This document shows, piece after piece, positions 46,701 through 62,370 of a stretch of 64,000 nt of DNA. Below the pieces are notes generated by a model, which saw only the letters and a list, made by a program, of their open reading frames with translations, did no database searches and was not told the DNA's origin. This stretch comes from Colletes latitarsis (lineage: Eukaryota > Arthropoda > Insecta > Hymenoptera > Colletidae). The stretch lies in contig NC_135144.1 of assembly GCF_051014445.1 (NCBI RefSeq), positions 2,666,001-2,730,000 of the forward strand, in the 5' to 3' direction. The position numbers were made by a program, and so were the translations under genes. The number at the start of each line of letters is the position of its first letter. Position 1 is the first letter of the stretch.

Positions 46701-49700
46701 ACCCAGACCTAACCAGGATTATCCTTTTAAATGTGGATCGAAACCAGGTTTAATTGACTGTTTCAATGTGGTACCACATTACTACGTGATTCAAACCCGC
46801 AAAAACCCAGGATCTGGCCAACAAGTTTGCGAAGAAAGCAAAATCATGAGCCAGATGCGGGCATAACCCAGACCTAACCCAGCCCTAACCGGTGTTACCG
46901 ACTAAAATATTGGTCGGAACCAGGTTTAATTGTCTGTTTCATTGTGGTACCACATAACTACGTGATTGAAACCAGAGAAAACCAAGGAACCGGCCAACAA
47001 AAATGCGGAAAAGGCAAAATCATGCGTCAGATGCTGGCATAACCCAGACCTAACCCAGACCTAACCGATGTTACCGACTAAAATATTGGTCGGAACCAGG
47101 TTTAATTGTCTGTTTCAGTGAGGTGTCACATTACTACCTGTTTCAAACCAGAGAAAACCAAGGATCTGGCCAACAAGAATGCGGAAAAGGCAAAATCATG
47201 AGTCAGATGCGGGCATAACCCAGACCTAACCGGTGTTACCGACTAAAATACTGACCGAATCCAGGTTTAATTGGCTGTTACTGTGTGGTACCACATTACT
47301 ACGTGATACAAACCCGAAAATTCCCAGGATCTGGCCAACAACTATGCGAAGAAGGCAAAATCATGAGCCAGATGCGGGCATAACCCAGACCTAACCCAGA
47401 CCTAACCGGTGTTATACTCTAAAATATTGATCGAGTCCATGTGTAACGGACTGTTTCTGTGTGGTACCACATTACTGCGTGATTCAAACCCGAAAAAACC
47501 CAGGATCTCGCCAACAAGAATGCGGAAAAGGCAAAATCATGAGCCAGCTGCGGGCATAACCCACACCTAACCCAGACCTAACCGGTGTTACCGACTAAAA
47601 TACTGACCGAATCCAGGTTTAATTGACTTTTACTGTGTGGTACCACATTACTACGTTATTCAAACCCGGAAATTCCCAGGATCTGACCAACAAGTATGCG
47701 AAGAAGGCAAAATCATGAGCCAGATGCGGGCATAACCCAGACCTAACCCAGACCTAACCGGTGTTATCCTCTAAAATATTGATCGAATCCAGGCTTAATT
47801 GACTGTTACGGTGTGGTACCACATTACTACGTGACACAAACCCGAAAATTCCCAGGATCTGGCCAACAACTATGCGAAGAAGGCAAAATCATGAGCCAGA
47901 TGCGGGCATAACCCAGACCTAACCCAGACCTAACCGGTGTTATACTCTAAACTATTGATCGAATCCAAGTTTAATCGACTGTTTCAGTGTGGTACCACAT
48001 TCCTACGTGATTCAAACCCGAAAAAACCCAGGATCTGGCCAACAAGTTTGCGAAGAAAGCAAAATCATGAGCCAGATGCGGACATAACCCAGACCTAACC
48101 CAGACCTAACCGGTGTTATCCTCTAAAATATTGATCGAAACCAAGTTTAATCGATTGTTTCAGTGTGGTACAGCATTAGTACGTGATACAAACCCGAAAA
48201 TTCCCAGGATCTGACCAACAACTATGCGAAGAAGGCAAAATCATGAACCAGATGCGGGCATAACCCAGACCTAACCCAGACCTAACCGGTGTTACCGACT
48301 AAAATATTGGTCGGAACCAGGTTTAATTGTCTGTTTCAGTGTGGTGTCACATTACTACGTGTTTCAAACCAGAGAAAACCAAGGATCTGGCCAACACGAA
48401 TGCGGAAAAGGCAAAATCATGAGCCAGATGGGGGCATAACCCAGACCTAACCCAGACCTAACCTGTGTTATCCTTTAAAATATTGATCGAAACCAGGTTT
48501 AATCGACTGTTTCAGTGTGGTACAACATTAGTACGTGATACAAACCCGAAAATTCCCAAGATCTGGCCAACAACTATGCGAAGAAGGCAAAATCATGAGC
48601 CAGATGCCGGCATAACCCAGACCTAACCCAGACCTAACCGGTGTTATCCTCTAAAATATTGATCGAAACCAAGTTTAATGGACTGTTCCAGTGTGGCTCC
48701 ACATTACTACGTGATTCAAACCAGAGAAAACCAAGGATCTGGCCAACAAGAATGCGCAAAAGGCAAAATCATGAGCCAGATGCGGGCATAGCCCCGACCT
48801 AACCCAGACCTAACCAGTGTTATCCTTTAAAATGTGGATCGAAACCAGGTTTAATTGACTGTTTCAATGTTGTACCACATTACCACGTGATTCAAACCCT
48901 AAAAAACCCAGGATCTGGCCAACATGTTTGCGAAGAATGCAAAATCATGAGCCTGATGCGGGGATAAGCCAGACCTAACCCAGACCTAACCGGTGTTACC
49001 GACTAAAATATTGGTCGGAACCAGGTTTACTTGTCTGTTTCATTGTGGTACCACATAACTACGTGATTGAAACCAGAGGAAACCAAGGATCCGGCCAACA
49101 AAAATGCGGAAAAGGCAAAATCATGCGTCAGCTGCTGGCATAACCAAGACCTAACCCAGACCTAACCGGTGTTACCGACTAAAATACTGACCTAATCCCG
49201 GTTTAATTTTCTGTTACTGTGTGGTACCACATTACTACGTGATACAAACCCGAAAACTCCCAGGATCTGGCCAACAACTATGCGAAGAAGGCAAAATCAT
49301 GAGCCAGATGCGGGCATAACCCAGACCTAACCCAGACCTAACCGGTGTTATCCTCGAAAATATTGATCGAAACCAAGTTTAATCGACTGTTTCAGTGTGG
49401 TACAGCATTAGTACGTGATACAAACCCGAAAATTCCCAGGATCCGGCCAACAAAAATGCGGAAAAGGCAAAATCATGCGTCAGATGCTGGCATAACCCAG
49501 ACCTAACCCAGACCTAACCGATGTTACCGACTAAAATATTGGTCGGAACCAGGTTTAATTGTCTGTTTCAGTGAGGTGTCACATTACTACCTGTTTCAAA
49601 CCAGAGAAAACCAAGGATCTGGCCAACAAGAATGCGGAAAAGGCAAAATCATGAGTCAGATGCTGGCATAACCCAGACCTCACCCAGACCTAACCAGTGT

Positions 49701-49794
49701 TACCGACTAAAATACTGTCCGAATCCAGGTTTAATTGCCAGTTACTGTGTGGTACCACATTACTACGTTATTCAAACCCGGAAATTCCCAGGAT

Positions 49795-49821
49795 CTGACC
49801 AACAAGTATGCGAAGAAGGCA
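49795..49821 (+). other. Empty insertion site, copy 2
   Basis: Second uninterrupted copy of the target monomer, 3509 bp after the first, with the same diagnostic AATTGCCAGTTACTG and ATGAGGCAGATGTGGGC variants. Confidence 0.85.
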
Positions 49822-50339
49822 AAATCATGAGGCAGATGTGGGCATAACCCGGACCTAACCCAGACCTAACCTGTTCTATCCTCTAAAATGTGGATCGAAA
49901 CCAGGATTAATTGACTGTTTCAATGTGGTACCACATTACTACGTGATTCAAATCCAAAAAAACCCAGGATCTGGCCAACAACTATGCGAGGAAGGCAAAA
50001 TCATGAGCCTGATGTGGGCATAACCCAGACCTAACCCAGACCTAACCGGTTTTATCCTCTAAAATATTGATCGAAACCAGGTTTAATTGACTGTTTCAAC
50101 GTGGTACCACATTACTACGTGATTCAAACTCTAAAAAACCCAGGATCTGGCCAACAAGTATGCGAAGAAGGCAAAATCATGAGCCAGATGCAGGCATAAC
50201 CCAGACCTAACCCAGACCTAACCTGTGTTATCCTTCAAAATATTGATCGAAACCAGGTTTAATTGTCTGTTTCATTGTGGTACCACATAACTACGTGATT
50301 GAAACCAGAGAAAACCAAGGATCTGGCTAACAAGAATGC

Positions 50340-52370
50340 GGAAAAGGCAAAATCATGAGCCAGCTGCGGGCATAACCCACACCTAACCCAGACCTAACCG
50401 GTGTTACCGACTAAAATATTGGTCGGAACCAGGTTTAATTGTCTGTTTCATTGTGGTACCACATAACTACGTGATTGAAACCAGAGAAAACCAAGGATCT
50501 GGCTAACAAGAATGCGGAAAAGGCAAAATCATGAGTCAGATGCTGGCATAACCCAGACCTCACCCAGACCTAACCAGTGTTACCGACTAAAATACTGACC
50601 GAATCCAGGTTTAATTGCCTGTTACTGTGTGGTACCACATTACTACGTTATTCAAACCCGGAAATTCCCAGGATCTGACCAACAAGTATGCGAAGAAGGC
50701 AAAATCATGAGCCAGATGCGGGCACAACCCAGACCTAACCCAGACCTAACCGGTGTTATCCTCTAAAATATTGATCGAATCCAGGTTTAATTGACTGTTA
50801 CTGTGTGGTACCACATTACTACGTGATACAAACCCGAAAATTCCCAGGATCTGGCCAACAACTATGCGAAGAAGGCAAAATCATGAGCCAGATGCGGGCA
50901 TAACCCAGACCTAACCCAGACCTAACCGGTGTTACCGACTAAAATATTGGTCGGAACCAGGTGTAATTGTCTGTTTCAGTGTGGTGTCACATTACTACGT
51001 GTTTCAAACCAGAGAAAACCAAGGATCTGGCCAACACGAATGCGGAAAAGGCAAAATCATGAGCCAGATGCGGGCATAACCCAGACCTAACCCAGACCTA
51101 ACCGGTGTTACCGACTAAATTACTGACCGAATCCATGTTTAATTGACTTTTACTGTGTGGTACCACATTACTACGTTATTCAAACCCGGAAATTCCCAGG
51201 ATCTGACCAACAAGTATGCGAAGAAGGCAAAATCATGAGCCAGATGCGGGCAGAACCCAGACCTAACCCAGACCTAACCGGTGCTATCCTCTAAAATATT
51301 GATCGAATCCAGGTTTAATTGACTGTTACTGTGTGGTACTACATTACTACGTGGTACAAACCCGAAAATTCCCAGGATCTGGCCAACAACTATGCGAAGA
51401 AGGCAAAATCATGAGCCAGATGCGGGCATAACCCTGACCTAACCCAGACCTAACCGGTGTTATCCTTCAAAATATTGATCGAATCCAGGTTTAATTGACT
51501 GTTACTGTGTGGTACCACATTACTACGTGATGCAAACCCGAAAATTCCCAGGATCTGGCCAACAACTATGCGAAGAAGGCAAAATCATGAGCCAGATGCG
51601 GGCATAACCCAGACCTAACCCACACCTAACCAGTGTTATCCTTTAAAATGTGGATCGAAACCAGGTTTAATTGACTGTTTCAATGGGGTACCACATTACT
51701 ACGTGATTCAAGCACGAAAAAACCCAGGATCTGGCCAACAAGTTTGCGAAGAAAGCAAAATCATGAGCCAGATGCGGGCATAACCCAGACCAAACCCAGA
51801 CCTAACCGGTGTTACCGACTAAAATATTGGTCGAAACCAGGCTTAATTGTCTGTTTCAGTGTGGTGTCACATTACTACGTGTTTCAAACCCTAAAAAACC
51901 CTGGATCTGGCCAACAAGTATGCGAAGAAGGCAAAATCATGAGCCAGATGCGGGCATAACCCAGACCTAACCCAGACCTAACCGGTGTTATCCTCTAAAA
52001 TATTGATCGAAACCAAGTTTAATGGACTGTTCCAGTGTGGCTCCACATTACTACGTGATTCAAACCAGAGAAAACCAAGGATCTGGCCAACAAGAATGCG
52101 CAAAAGGCAAAATCATGAGCCAGATGCGGGCATAGCCCAGACCTAACCCAGACCTAACCAGTGTTATCCTTTAAAATGTGGATCGAAACCAGGTTTAATT
52201 GACTGTATCAATGTGGTACCACATTACCACGTGATTCAAACCCTAAAAAACCCAGGATCTGGCCAACAAGTATGCGAAGAAGGCATAATCAAGAGCCAGA
52301 TGCGGGCATAACCCAGACCTAACCCAGACCTAACCGGTGTTATCCTCTAAAATATTGATCGAAACCAAGT
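50340..52370. repeat. Segmental duplicate of about 57560-59590
   Basis: Shared rare variants such as GGGCACAACCC (50721 and 57940) and TTCAAGCACG (near 51708 and 58926) lie 7218-7219 bp apart, about 41 monomers. A single-base deletion near 58815 explains the change from 7219 to 7218. A third related copy of part of the block lies at 55.6-56.8 kb. The edges are approximate. Confidence 0.75.
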
Positions 52371-52999
52371 TAAATGGACTGTTTCAGTGTGGTACCATTA
52401 TGACTACCTGAGTCAAACCCGAATAAACCCAAGATCTGGCCAACAAGTATGCGAAGAAGGCAAAATCATGAGCCAGATGCGGGCATAACCCAGACCTAAC
52501 CCAGACCTAACCGGTTCTATCCTCTAAAATGTGGATCGAAACCAGGATTAATTGACTGTTTCAATGTGGTACCACATTACTACGTGATTCAAATCCAAAA
52601 AAACCCAGGATCTGGCCAACAACTATGCGAGGAAGGCAAAATCATGAGCCTGATGTGGGCATAACCCAGACCTAACCCAGACCTAACCGGCTTTATCCTC
52701 TAAAATATTGATCGAAACCAGGTTTAATTGACTGTTTCAACGTGGTACCACATTACTACGTGATTCAAACTCTAAAAAGCCCAGGATCTGGCCATCAAGT
52801 ATGCGAAGAAGGCAAAATCATGAGCCAGATGCAGGCATAACCCAGACCTAACCCAGACCTAACCTGTGTTATCCTTCAAAATATTGATCGAAACCAGGTT
52901 TCATTGTCTGTTTCATTGAGGTACCACATTACTACGTGATTGAAACCAGAGAAAACCAAGGATCCGGCCAACAAGAATGCGGAAAAGGCAAAATCATGA

Positions 53000-55430
53000 G
53001 CCAGCTGCGGGCATAGCCCACACCTAACCCAGACCTAACCGGTGTTACCGACTAAAATACTGACCGAATCCAGGTTTAATTGACTGTTACTGTGTGGTAC
53101 CACATTACTACGTTATTCAAACCCGGAAATTCCCAGGATCTGAGCAACAAGTATGCGAAGAAGGGAGAATCATGAGCCAGTTGCGGGCATAACCCAGACC
53201 TAACACAGACCTAACCGGTGTTACCGACTAAAATACTGACCAAATCCAGGTTTAATTGACTTTTACTGTGTGGTACCACATTACTACGTTATTCAAACCC
53301 TGAAATTTCCAGGATCTGACCAACAAGTATGCGAAGAAGGCAAAATCATGAGCCAGATGCGGGCATAACCCAGACCTAACCCAGACCTAACCGGTGTTAT
53401 CCTCTAAAATATTGATCGAATCCAGGTTTAATTGACTGTTACTGTGTGGTACCACATTACTACGTGATACAAACCCGAAAATTCCCAGGATCTGGCCAAC
53501 AACTATGCGAAGAAGGCAAAATCATGAGCCAGATGCGGGCATAACCCAGACCTAACCCAGACCTAACCGGTGTTATACTCTAAACTATTGATCGAATCCA
53601 AGTTTAATCGGCTGTTTCAGTGTGGTACAACATTACTACGTGATTCAAACCCGAAAAAACCCAGGATCTGGCCAACAACTATGCGAAGAAGGCAAAATCA
53701 TGAGCCAGATGCGGGCATAACCCAGACCTAACCCAGACCTAACCAGTGTTATCCTTTAAAATATTGATCGAAACCAGGTTTAATTGACTGTTTCAATGTG
53801 GTACCACATTACTACGTGATTCAAACCCGAAAAAACCCAGGATCTGGCCAACAAGTTTGCGAAGAAAGCAAAATCATGAGCCAGATGCGGGCATAACCCA
53901 GACCTAACCCAGACCTAACCGGTGTTACCGACTAAAATATTGGTCGGAACCAGGTGTAATTATCTGTTTCAGTGTGGTGTCACATTACTACGTGTTTCAA
54001 ACCAGAGAAAACCAAGGATCTGGCCAACACGAATGCGGAAAAGGCAAAATCATGAGCCAGATGGGGGCATAACCCAGACCTAACCCAGACCTAACCTGTG
54101 TCATCCTTTAAAATATTGATCGAAACCAGGTTTAATTGTCTGTTTCATTGTGGTACCACATTACTACGTGATTGAAACCAGAGAAAACCAAGGATCCGGC
54201 AAACAAGAATGCGGAAAAGGCAAAATCAAAAGTCAGATGCGGGCATAACCCAGACCTAACCCAGACCTAACCGGTGTTACCGACTAAATTACTGACCGAA
54301 TCCATGTTTAATTGACTTTAACTGTGTGGTACCACATTACTACGTTATTCAAACCCGGAAATTCCCAGGATCTGACCAACAAGTATGCGAAGAAGGCAAA
54401 ATCATGAGCCAGATGCGGGCAGAACCCAGACCTAACCCAGACCTAACCGGTGTTATCCTCTAAAATATTGATCGAATCCAGGTTTAATTGACTGTTACTG
54501 TGCGGTACCACATTACTACGTGATACAATCCCGAAAATTCCCAGGATCTGGCAAACAACTATGCGAAGAAGGCAAAATCATAAGCCAGATGCGGGCATAA
54601 CCCAGACCTAACCCAGACCTAACCGGTGTTATCCCCCAAAATATTGATCGAATCCAGGTTTAATTGACTGTTACTGTGTGGTACAACATTAGTACGTGAT
54701 ACAATCCCGAAAATTCCCGAGATCTGGCCAACAACTATGCGAAGAAGGCAAAATCATGAGCCAGATGCGGGCATAACCCAGACCTAACCCAGACCTAACC
54801 GGTGTTATCCTCTAAAATATTGATCGAAACCAAGTTTAATGGACTGTTCCAGTGTGGCTCCACATTACTACGTGATTGAAACCAGAGAAAACCAAGGATC
54901 TGGCCAACAAGAATGCGCAAAAGGCAAAATCATGAGCCAGATGCGGGCATAGCCCAGACCTAACCCAGACCTAACCAGTGTTATCCTTTAAAATGTGGAT
55001 CGAAACCAGGTTTAATTGACTGTTTCAATGTGGTACCACATTACCACGTGATACAAACCCGAAAATTCCCAGGATCTGGCCAACAACTATGCGAAGAAGG
55101 CAAAATCATGAGCCAGATGCGGGCATAACCCAGACCTAACCCAGACCTAACCAGTGTTATCCTTTAAAATGTGGATCGAAACCAGGTTTAATTGACTGTT
55201 TCAATGTGGTACCACATTACTACGTGATTCAAACCCGAAAAAACCCAGGTTCTGGCCAACAAGTTTGCGAAGAAAGCAAAATCATGAACCAGATGCGGGC
55301 ATAACCCAGACCTAACCCAGACCTAACCGGTGTTACCGACTAAAATATTGGTCGAAACCAAGTTTAATCGACTGTTTCAGTGTGGTACAGCATTAGTACG
55401 TGATACAAACCCGAAAATTCCCAGGATCCG
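53000..55430. repeat. Segmental duplicate of about 61630-64000
   Basis: The order of subtypes here, with the private AATCAAAAGTCAG variant near 54225, recurs from about 61.63 kb; that variant reappears near 62851, 8626 bp away, about 49 monomers. The downstream copy runs off the window end. Confidence 0.7.
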
Positions 55431-58400
55431 GCCAACAAAAATGCGGAAAAGGCAAAATCATGCGTCAGATGCTGGCATAACCCAGACCTAACCCAGACCT
55501 AACCGATGTTACCGACTAAAATATTGGTCGGAACCAGGTTTAATTGTCTGTTTCATTGTGGTACCACATAACTACGTGATTGAAACCAGAGAAAACCAAG
55601 GATCTGGCTAACAAGAATGCGGAAAAGGCAAAATCATGAGCCAGCTGCGGGCATAACCCACACCTAACCCAGACCTAACCGGTGTTACCGACTAAAATAT
55701 TGGTCGGAACCAGGTTTAATTGTCTGTTTCATTGTGGTACCACATATACTACGTGATTGAAACCAGAGAAAACCAAGGATCTGGCTAACAAGAATGCGGA
55801 AAAGGCAAAATCATGAGTCAGATGCTGGCATAACCCAGACCTCACCCAGACCTAACCAGTGTTACCGACTAAAATACTGACCGAATCCAGGTTTAATTGC
55901 CTGTTACTGTGTGGTACCACATTACTACGTTATTCAAACCCGGAAATTCCCAGGATCTGACCAACAAGTATGCGAAGAAGGCAAAATCATGAGCCAGATG
56001 CGGGCACAACCCAGACCTAACCCAGACCTAACCGGTGTTATCCTCTAAAATATTGATCGAATCCAGGTTTAATTGACTGTTACTGTGTGGTACCACATTA
56101 CTACGTGATACAAACCCGAAAATTCCCAGGATCTGGCCAACAACTATGCGAAGAAGGCAAAATCATGAGCCAGATGCGGGCATAACCCAGACCTAACCCA
56201 GACCTAACCGGTGTTACCGACTAAAATATTGGTCGGAACCAGGTGTAATTGTCTGTTTCAGTGTGGTGTCACATTACTACGTGTTTCAAACCAGAGAAAA
56301 CCAAGGATCTGGCCAACACGAATGCGGAAAAGGCAAAATCATGAGCCAGATGCGGGCATAACCCAGACCTAACCCAGACCTAACCGGTGTTACCGACTAA
56401 ATTACTGACCGAATCCATGTTTAATTGACATTTACTGTGTGGTACCACATTACTACGTTATTCAAACCCGGAAATTCCCAGGATCTGACCAACAAGTATG
56501 CGAAGAAGGCAAAATCATGAGCCAGATGCGGGCAGAACCCAGACCTAACCCAGACCTAACCGGTGCTATCCTCTAAAATATTGATCGAATCCAGGTTTAA
56601 TTGACTGTTACTGTGTGGTACTACATTACTACGTGATACAAACCCGAAAATTCCCAGGATCTGGCCAACAACTATGCGAAGAAGGCAAAATCATGAGCCA
56701 GATGCGGGCATAACCCTGACCTAACCCAGACCTAACCGGTGTTATCCTTCAAAATATTGATCGAATCCAGGTTTAATTGACTGTTACTGTGTGGTACCAC
56801 ATTACTACGTGTTTCAAACCCTAAAAAACCCTGGATCTGGCCATCAAGAATGCGAAGAAGGCTAAATCATGAGACAGATGCGGGCATAACCCAGACCTAA
56901 CCCAGACCTAACCGGTGTTATCCTCTAAAATATTGATCGAAACCAAGTTTAATGGACTGTTTCAGTGTGGTACCATTATGACTACCTGAGTCAAACCCGA
57001 ATAAACCCAAGATCTGGCCAACAAGTATGCGAAGAAGGCAAAATCATGAGCCAGATGCGGGCATAACCCAGACCTAACCCAGACCTAACCGGTTCTATCC
57101 TCTAAAATGTGGATCGAAACCAGGATTAATTGACTGTTTCAATGTGGTACCACATTACTACGTGATTCAAATCCAAAAAAACCCAGGATCTGGCCAACAA
57201 CTATGCGAGGAAGGCAAAATCATGAGCCTGATGTGGGCATAACCCAGACCTAACCCAGACCTAACCTGTGTTATCCTTCAAAATATTGATCGAAACCAGG
57301 TTTCATTGTCTGTTTCAATGTGGTACCACATTACTACGTGATTCAAACCCGAAAAAACCCAGGATCTGGCCAACAAGTTTGCGAAGAAAGCAAAATCATG
57401 AGCCAGATGCGGGCATAACCCAGACCTAACCCAGACCTAACCGGTGTTACCGACTAAAATATTGGTCGGAACCAGGTGTAATTATCTGTTTCAGTGTGGT
57501 GTCACATTACTACGTGTTTCAAACCAGAGAAAACCAAGGATCTGGCCAACACGAATGCGGAAAAGGCAAAATCATGAGCCAGCTGCGGGCATAACCCACA
57601 CCTAACCCAGACCTAACCGGTGTTACCGACTAAAATATTGGTCGGAACCAGGTTTAATTGTCTGTTTCATTGTGGTACCACATAACTACGTGATTGAAAC
57701 CAGAGAAAACCAAGGATCTGGCTAACAAGAATGCGGAAAAGGCAAAATCATGAGTCAGATGCTGGCATAACCCAGACCTCACCCAGACCTAACCAGTGTT
57801 ACCGACTAAAATACTGACCGAATCCAGGTTTAATTGCCTGTTACTGTGTGGTACCACATTACTACGTTATTCAAACCCGGAAATTCCCAGGATCTGACCA
57901 ACAAGTATGCGAAGAAGGCAAAATCATGAGCCAGATGCGGGCACAACCCAGACCTAACCCAGACCTAACCGGTGTTATCCTCTAAAATATTGATCGAATC
58001 CAGGTTTAATTGACTGTTACTGTGTGGTACCACATTACTACGTGATACAAACCCGAAAATTCCCAGGATCTGGCCAACAACTATGCGAAGAAGGCAAAAT
58101 CATGAGCCAGATGCGGGCATAACCCAGACCTAACCCAGACCTAACCGGTGTTACCGACTAAAATATTGGTCGGAACCAGGTGTAATTGTCTGTTTCAGTG
58201 TGGTGTCACATTACTACGTGTTTCAAACCAGAGAAAACCAAGGATCTGGCCAACACGAATGCGGAAAAGGCAAAATCATGAGCCAGATGCGGGCATAACC
58301 CAGACCTAACCCAGACCTAACCGGTGTTACCGACTAAATTACTGACCGAATCCATGTTTAATTGACTTTTACTGTGTGGTACCACATTACTACGTTATTC

Positions 58401-59906
58401 AAACCCGGAAATTCCCAGGATCTGACCAACAAGTATGCGAAGAAGGCAAAATCATGAGCCAGATGCGGGCAGAACCCAGACCTAACCCAGACCTAACCGG
58501 TGCTATCCTCTAAAATATTGATCGAATCCAGGTTTAATTGACTGTTACTGTGTGGTACTACATTACTACGTGATACAAACCCGAAAATTCCCAGGATCTG
58601 GCCAACAACTATGCGAAGAAGGCAAAATCATGAGCCAGATGCGGGCATAACCCTGACCTAACCCAGACCTAACCGGTGTTATCCTTCAAAATATTGATCG
58701 AATCCAGGTTTAATTGACTGCTACTGTGTGGTACCACATTACTACGTGATGCAAACCCGAAAATTCCCAGGATCTGGCCAACAACTATGCGAAGAAGGCA
58801 AAATCATGAGCCAGTGCGGGCATAACCCAGACCTAACCCACACCTAACCAGTGTTATCCTTTAAAATGTGGATCGAAACCAGGTTTAATTGACTGTTTCA
58901 ATGGGGTACCACATTACTACGTGATTCAAGCACGAAAAAACCCAGGATCTGGCCAACAAGTTTGCGAAGAAAGCAAAATCATGAGCCAGATGCGGGCATA
59001 ACCCAGACCAAACCCAGACCTAACCGGTGTTACCGACTAAAATATTGGTCGAAACCAGGCTTAATTGTCTGTTTCAGTGTGGTGTCACATTACTACGTGT
59101 TTCAAACCCTAAAAAACCCTGGATCTGGCCAACAAGTATGCGAAGAAGGCAAAATCATGAGCCAGATGCGGGCATAACCCAGACCTAACCCAGACCTAAC
59201 CGGTGTTATCCTCTAAAATATTGATCGAAACCAAGTTTAATGGACTGTTCCAGTGTGGCTCCACATTACTACGTGATTCAAACCAGAGAAAACCAAGGAT
59301 CTGGCCAACAAGAATGCGCAAAAGGCAAAATCATGAGCCAGATGCGGGCATAGCCCAGACCTAACCCAGACCTAACCAGTGTTATCCTTTAAAATGTGGA
59401 TCGATACCAGGTTTAATTGACTGTATCAATGTGGTACCACATTACCACGTGATTCAAACCCTAAAAAACCCAGGATCTGGCCAACAAGTATGCGAAGAAG
59501 GCATAATCATGAGCCAGATGCGGGCATAACCCAGACCTAACCCAGACCTAACCGGTGTTATCCTCTAAAATATTGATCGAAACCAAGTTTAATGGACTGT
59601 TCCAGTGTGGCTCCACATTACTACGTGATTCAAACCAGAGAAAGCCAAGGATCTGGCCATCAAGAATGCGAAGAAGGCTAAATCATGAGACAGATGCGGG
59701 CATAACCCAGACCTAACCCAGACCTAACCGGTGTTATCCTCTAAAATATTGATCGAAACCAAGTTTAATGGACTGTTTCAGTGTGGTACCATTATGACTA
59801 CCTGAGTCAAACCCGAATAAACCCAAGATCTGGCCAACAAGTATGCGAAGAAGGCAAAATCATGAGCCAGATGCGGGCATAACCCAGACCTAACCCAGAC
59901 CTAACC

Positions 59907-62370
59907 GGTTCTATCCTCTAAAATGTGGATCGAAACCAGGATTAATTGACTGTTTCAATGTGGTACCACATTACTACGTGATTCAAATCCAAAAAAACCC
60001 AGGATCTGGCCAACAACTATGCGAGGAAGGCAAAATCATGAGCCTGATGTGGGCATAACCCAGACCTAACCCAGACCTAACCTGTGTTATCCTTCAAAAT
60101 ATTGATCGAAACCAGGTTTCATTGTCTGTTTCAATGTGGTACCACATTACTACGTGATTCAAACCCGAAAAAACCCAGGATCTGGCCAACAAGTTTGCGA
60201 AGAAAGCAAAATCATGAGCCAGATGCGGGCATAACCCAGACCTAACCCAGACCTAACCGGTGTTACCGACTAAAATATTGGTCGGAACCAGGTGTAATTA
60301 TCTGTTTCAGTGTGGTGTCACATTACTACGTGTTTCAAACCAGAGAAAACCAAGGATCTGGCCAACACGAATGCGGAAAAGGCAAAATCATGAGCCAGCT
60401 GCGGGCATAGCCCACACCTAACCCAGACCTAACCGGTGTTACCGACTAAAATACTGACCGAATCCAGGTTTAATTGACTGTTACTGTGTGGTACCACATT
60501 ACTACGTTATTCAAACCCGGAAATTCCCAGGATCTGAGCAACAAGTATGCGAAGAAGGGAGAATCATGAGCCAGTTGCGGGCATAACCCAGACCTAACAC
60601 AGACCTAACCGGTGTTACCGACTAAAATACTGACCAAATCCAGGTTTAATTGACTTTTACTGTGTGGTACCACATTACTACGTTATTCAAACCCTGAAAT
60701 TTCCAGGATCTGACCAACAAGTATGCGAAGAAGGCAAAATCATGAGCCAGATGCGGGCATAACCCAGACCTAACCCAGACCTAACCGGTGTTATCCTCTA
60801 AAATATTGATCGAATCCAGGTTTAATTGACTGTTACTGTGTGGTACCACATTACTACGTGATACAAACCCGAAAATTCCCAGGATCTGGCCAACAACTAT
60901 GCGAAGAAGGCAAAATCATGAGCCAGATGCGGGCATAACCCAGACCTAACCCAGACCTAACCGGTGTTATACTCTAAACTATTGATCGAATCCAAGTTTA
61001 ATCGACTGTTTCAGTGTGGTACAACATTACTACGTGATTCAAACCCGAAAAAACCCAGGATCTGGCCAACAACTATGCGAAGAAGGCAAAATCATGAGCC
61101 AGATGCGGGCATAACCCAGACCTAACCCAGACCTAACCGGTTCTATCCTCTAAAATGTGGATCGAAACCAGGATTAATTGACTGTTTCAATGTGGTACCA
61201 CATTACTACGTGATTCAAATCCAAAAAAACCCAGGATCTGGCCAACAACTATGCGAGGAAGGCAAAATCATGAGCCTGATGTGGGCATAACCCAGACCTA
61301 ACCCAGACCTAACCTGTGTTATCCTTCAAAATATTGATCGAAACCAGGTTTCATTGTCTGTTTCAATGTGGTACCACATTACTACGTGATTCAAACCCGA
61401 AAAAACCCAGGATCTGGCCAACAAGTTTGCGAAGAAAGCAAAATCATGAGCCAGATGCGGGCATAACCCAGACCTAACCCAGACCTAACCGGTGTTACCG
61501 ACTAAAATATTGGTCGGAACCAGGTGTAATTATCTGTTTCAGTGTGGTGTCACATTACTACGTGTTTCAAACCAGAGAAAACCAAGGATCTGGCCAACAC
61601 GAATGCGGAAAAGGCAAAATCATGAGCCAGCTGCGGGCATAGCCCACACCTAACCCAGACCTAACCGGTGTTACCGACTAAAATACTGACCGAATCCAGG
61701 TTTAATTGACTGTTACTGTGTGGTACCACATTACTACGTTATTCAAACCCGGAAATTCCCAGGATCTGAGCAACAAGTATGCGAAGAAGGGAGAATCTTG
61801 AGCCAGTTGCGGGCATAACCCAGACCTAACACAGACCTAACCGGTGTTACCGACTAAAATACTGACCAAATCCAGGTTTAATTGACTTTTACTGTGTGGT
61901 ACCACATTACTACGTTATTCAAACCCTGAAATTTCCAGGATCTGACCAACAAGTATGCGAAGAAGGCAAAATCATGAGCCAGATGCGGGCATAACCCAGA
62001 CCTAACCCAGACCTAACCGGTGTTATCCTCTAAAATATTGATCGAATCCAGGTTTAATTGACTGTTACTGTGTGGTACCACATTACTACGTGATACAAAC
62101 CCGAAAATTCCCAGGATCTGGCCAACAACTATGCGAAGAAGGCAAAATCATGAGCCAGATGCGGGCATAACCCAGACCTAACCCAGACCTAACCGGTGTT
62201 ATACTCTAAACTATTGATCGAATCCAAGTTTAATCGACTGTTTCAGTGTGGTACAACATTACTACGTGATTCAAACCCGAAAAAACCCAGGATCTGGCCA
62301 ACAACTATGCGAAGAAGGCAAAATCATGAGCCAGATGCGGGCATAACCCAGACCTAACCCAGACCTAACC
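59907..62370. repeat. Two tandem copies of a 1232-bp, 7-monomer unit
   Basis: The subtype order starting at GGTTCTATCC at 59907 restarts at 61139, exactly 1232 bp (7 x 176) later. The rare TAACACAG variant at 60595 recurs at 61827 with the same spacing. The copies are nearly identical; one difference is ATCATGAGCC versus ATCTTGAGCC near 61797. A third copy does not follow, since the sequence after 62370 is a different subtype. Confidence 0.85.
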
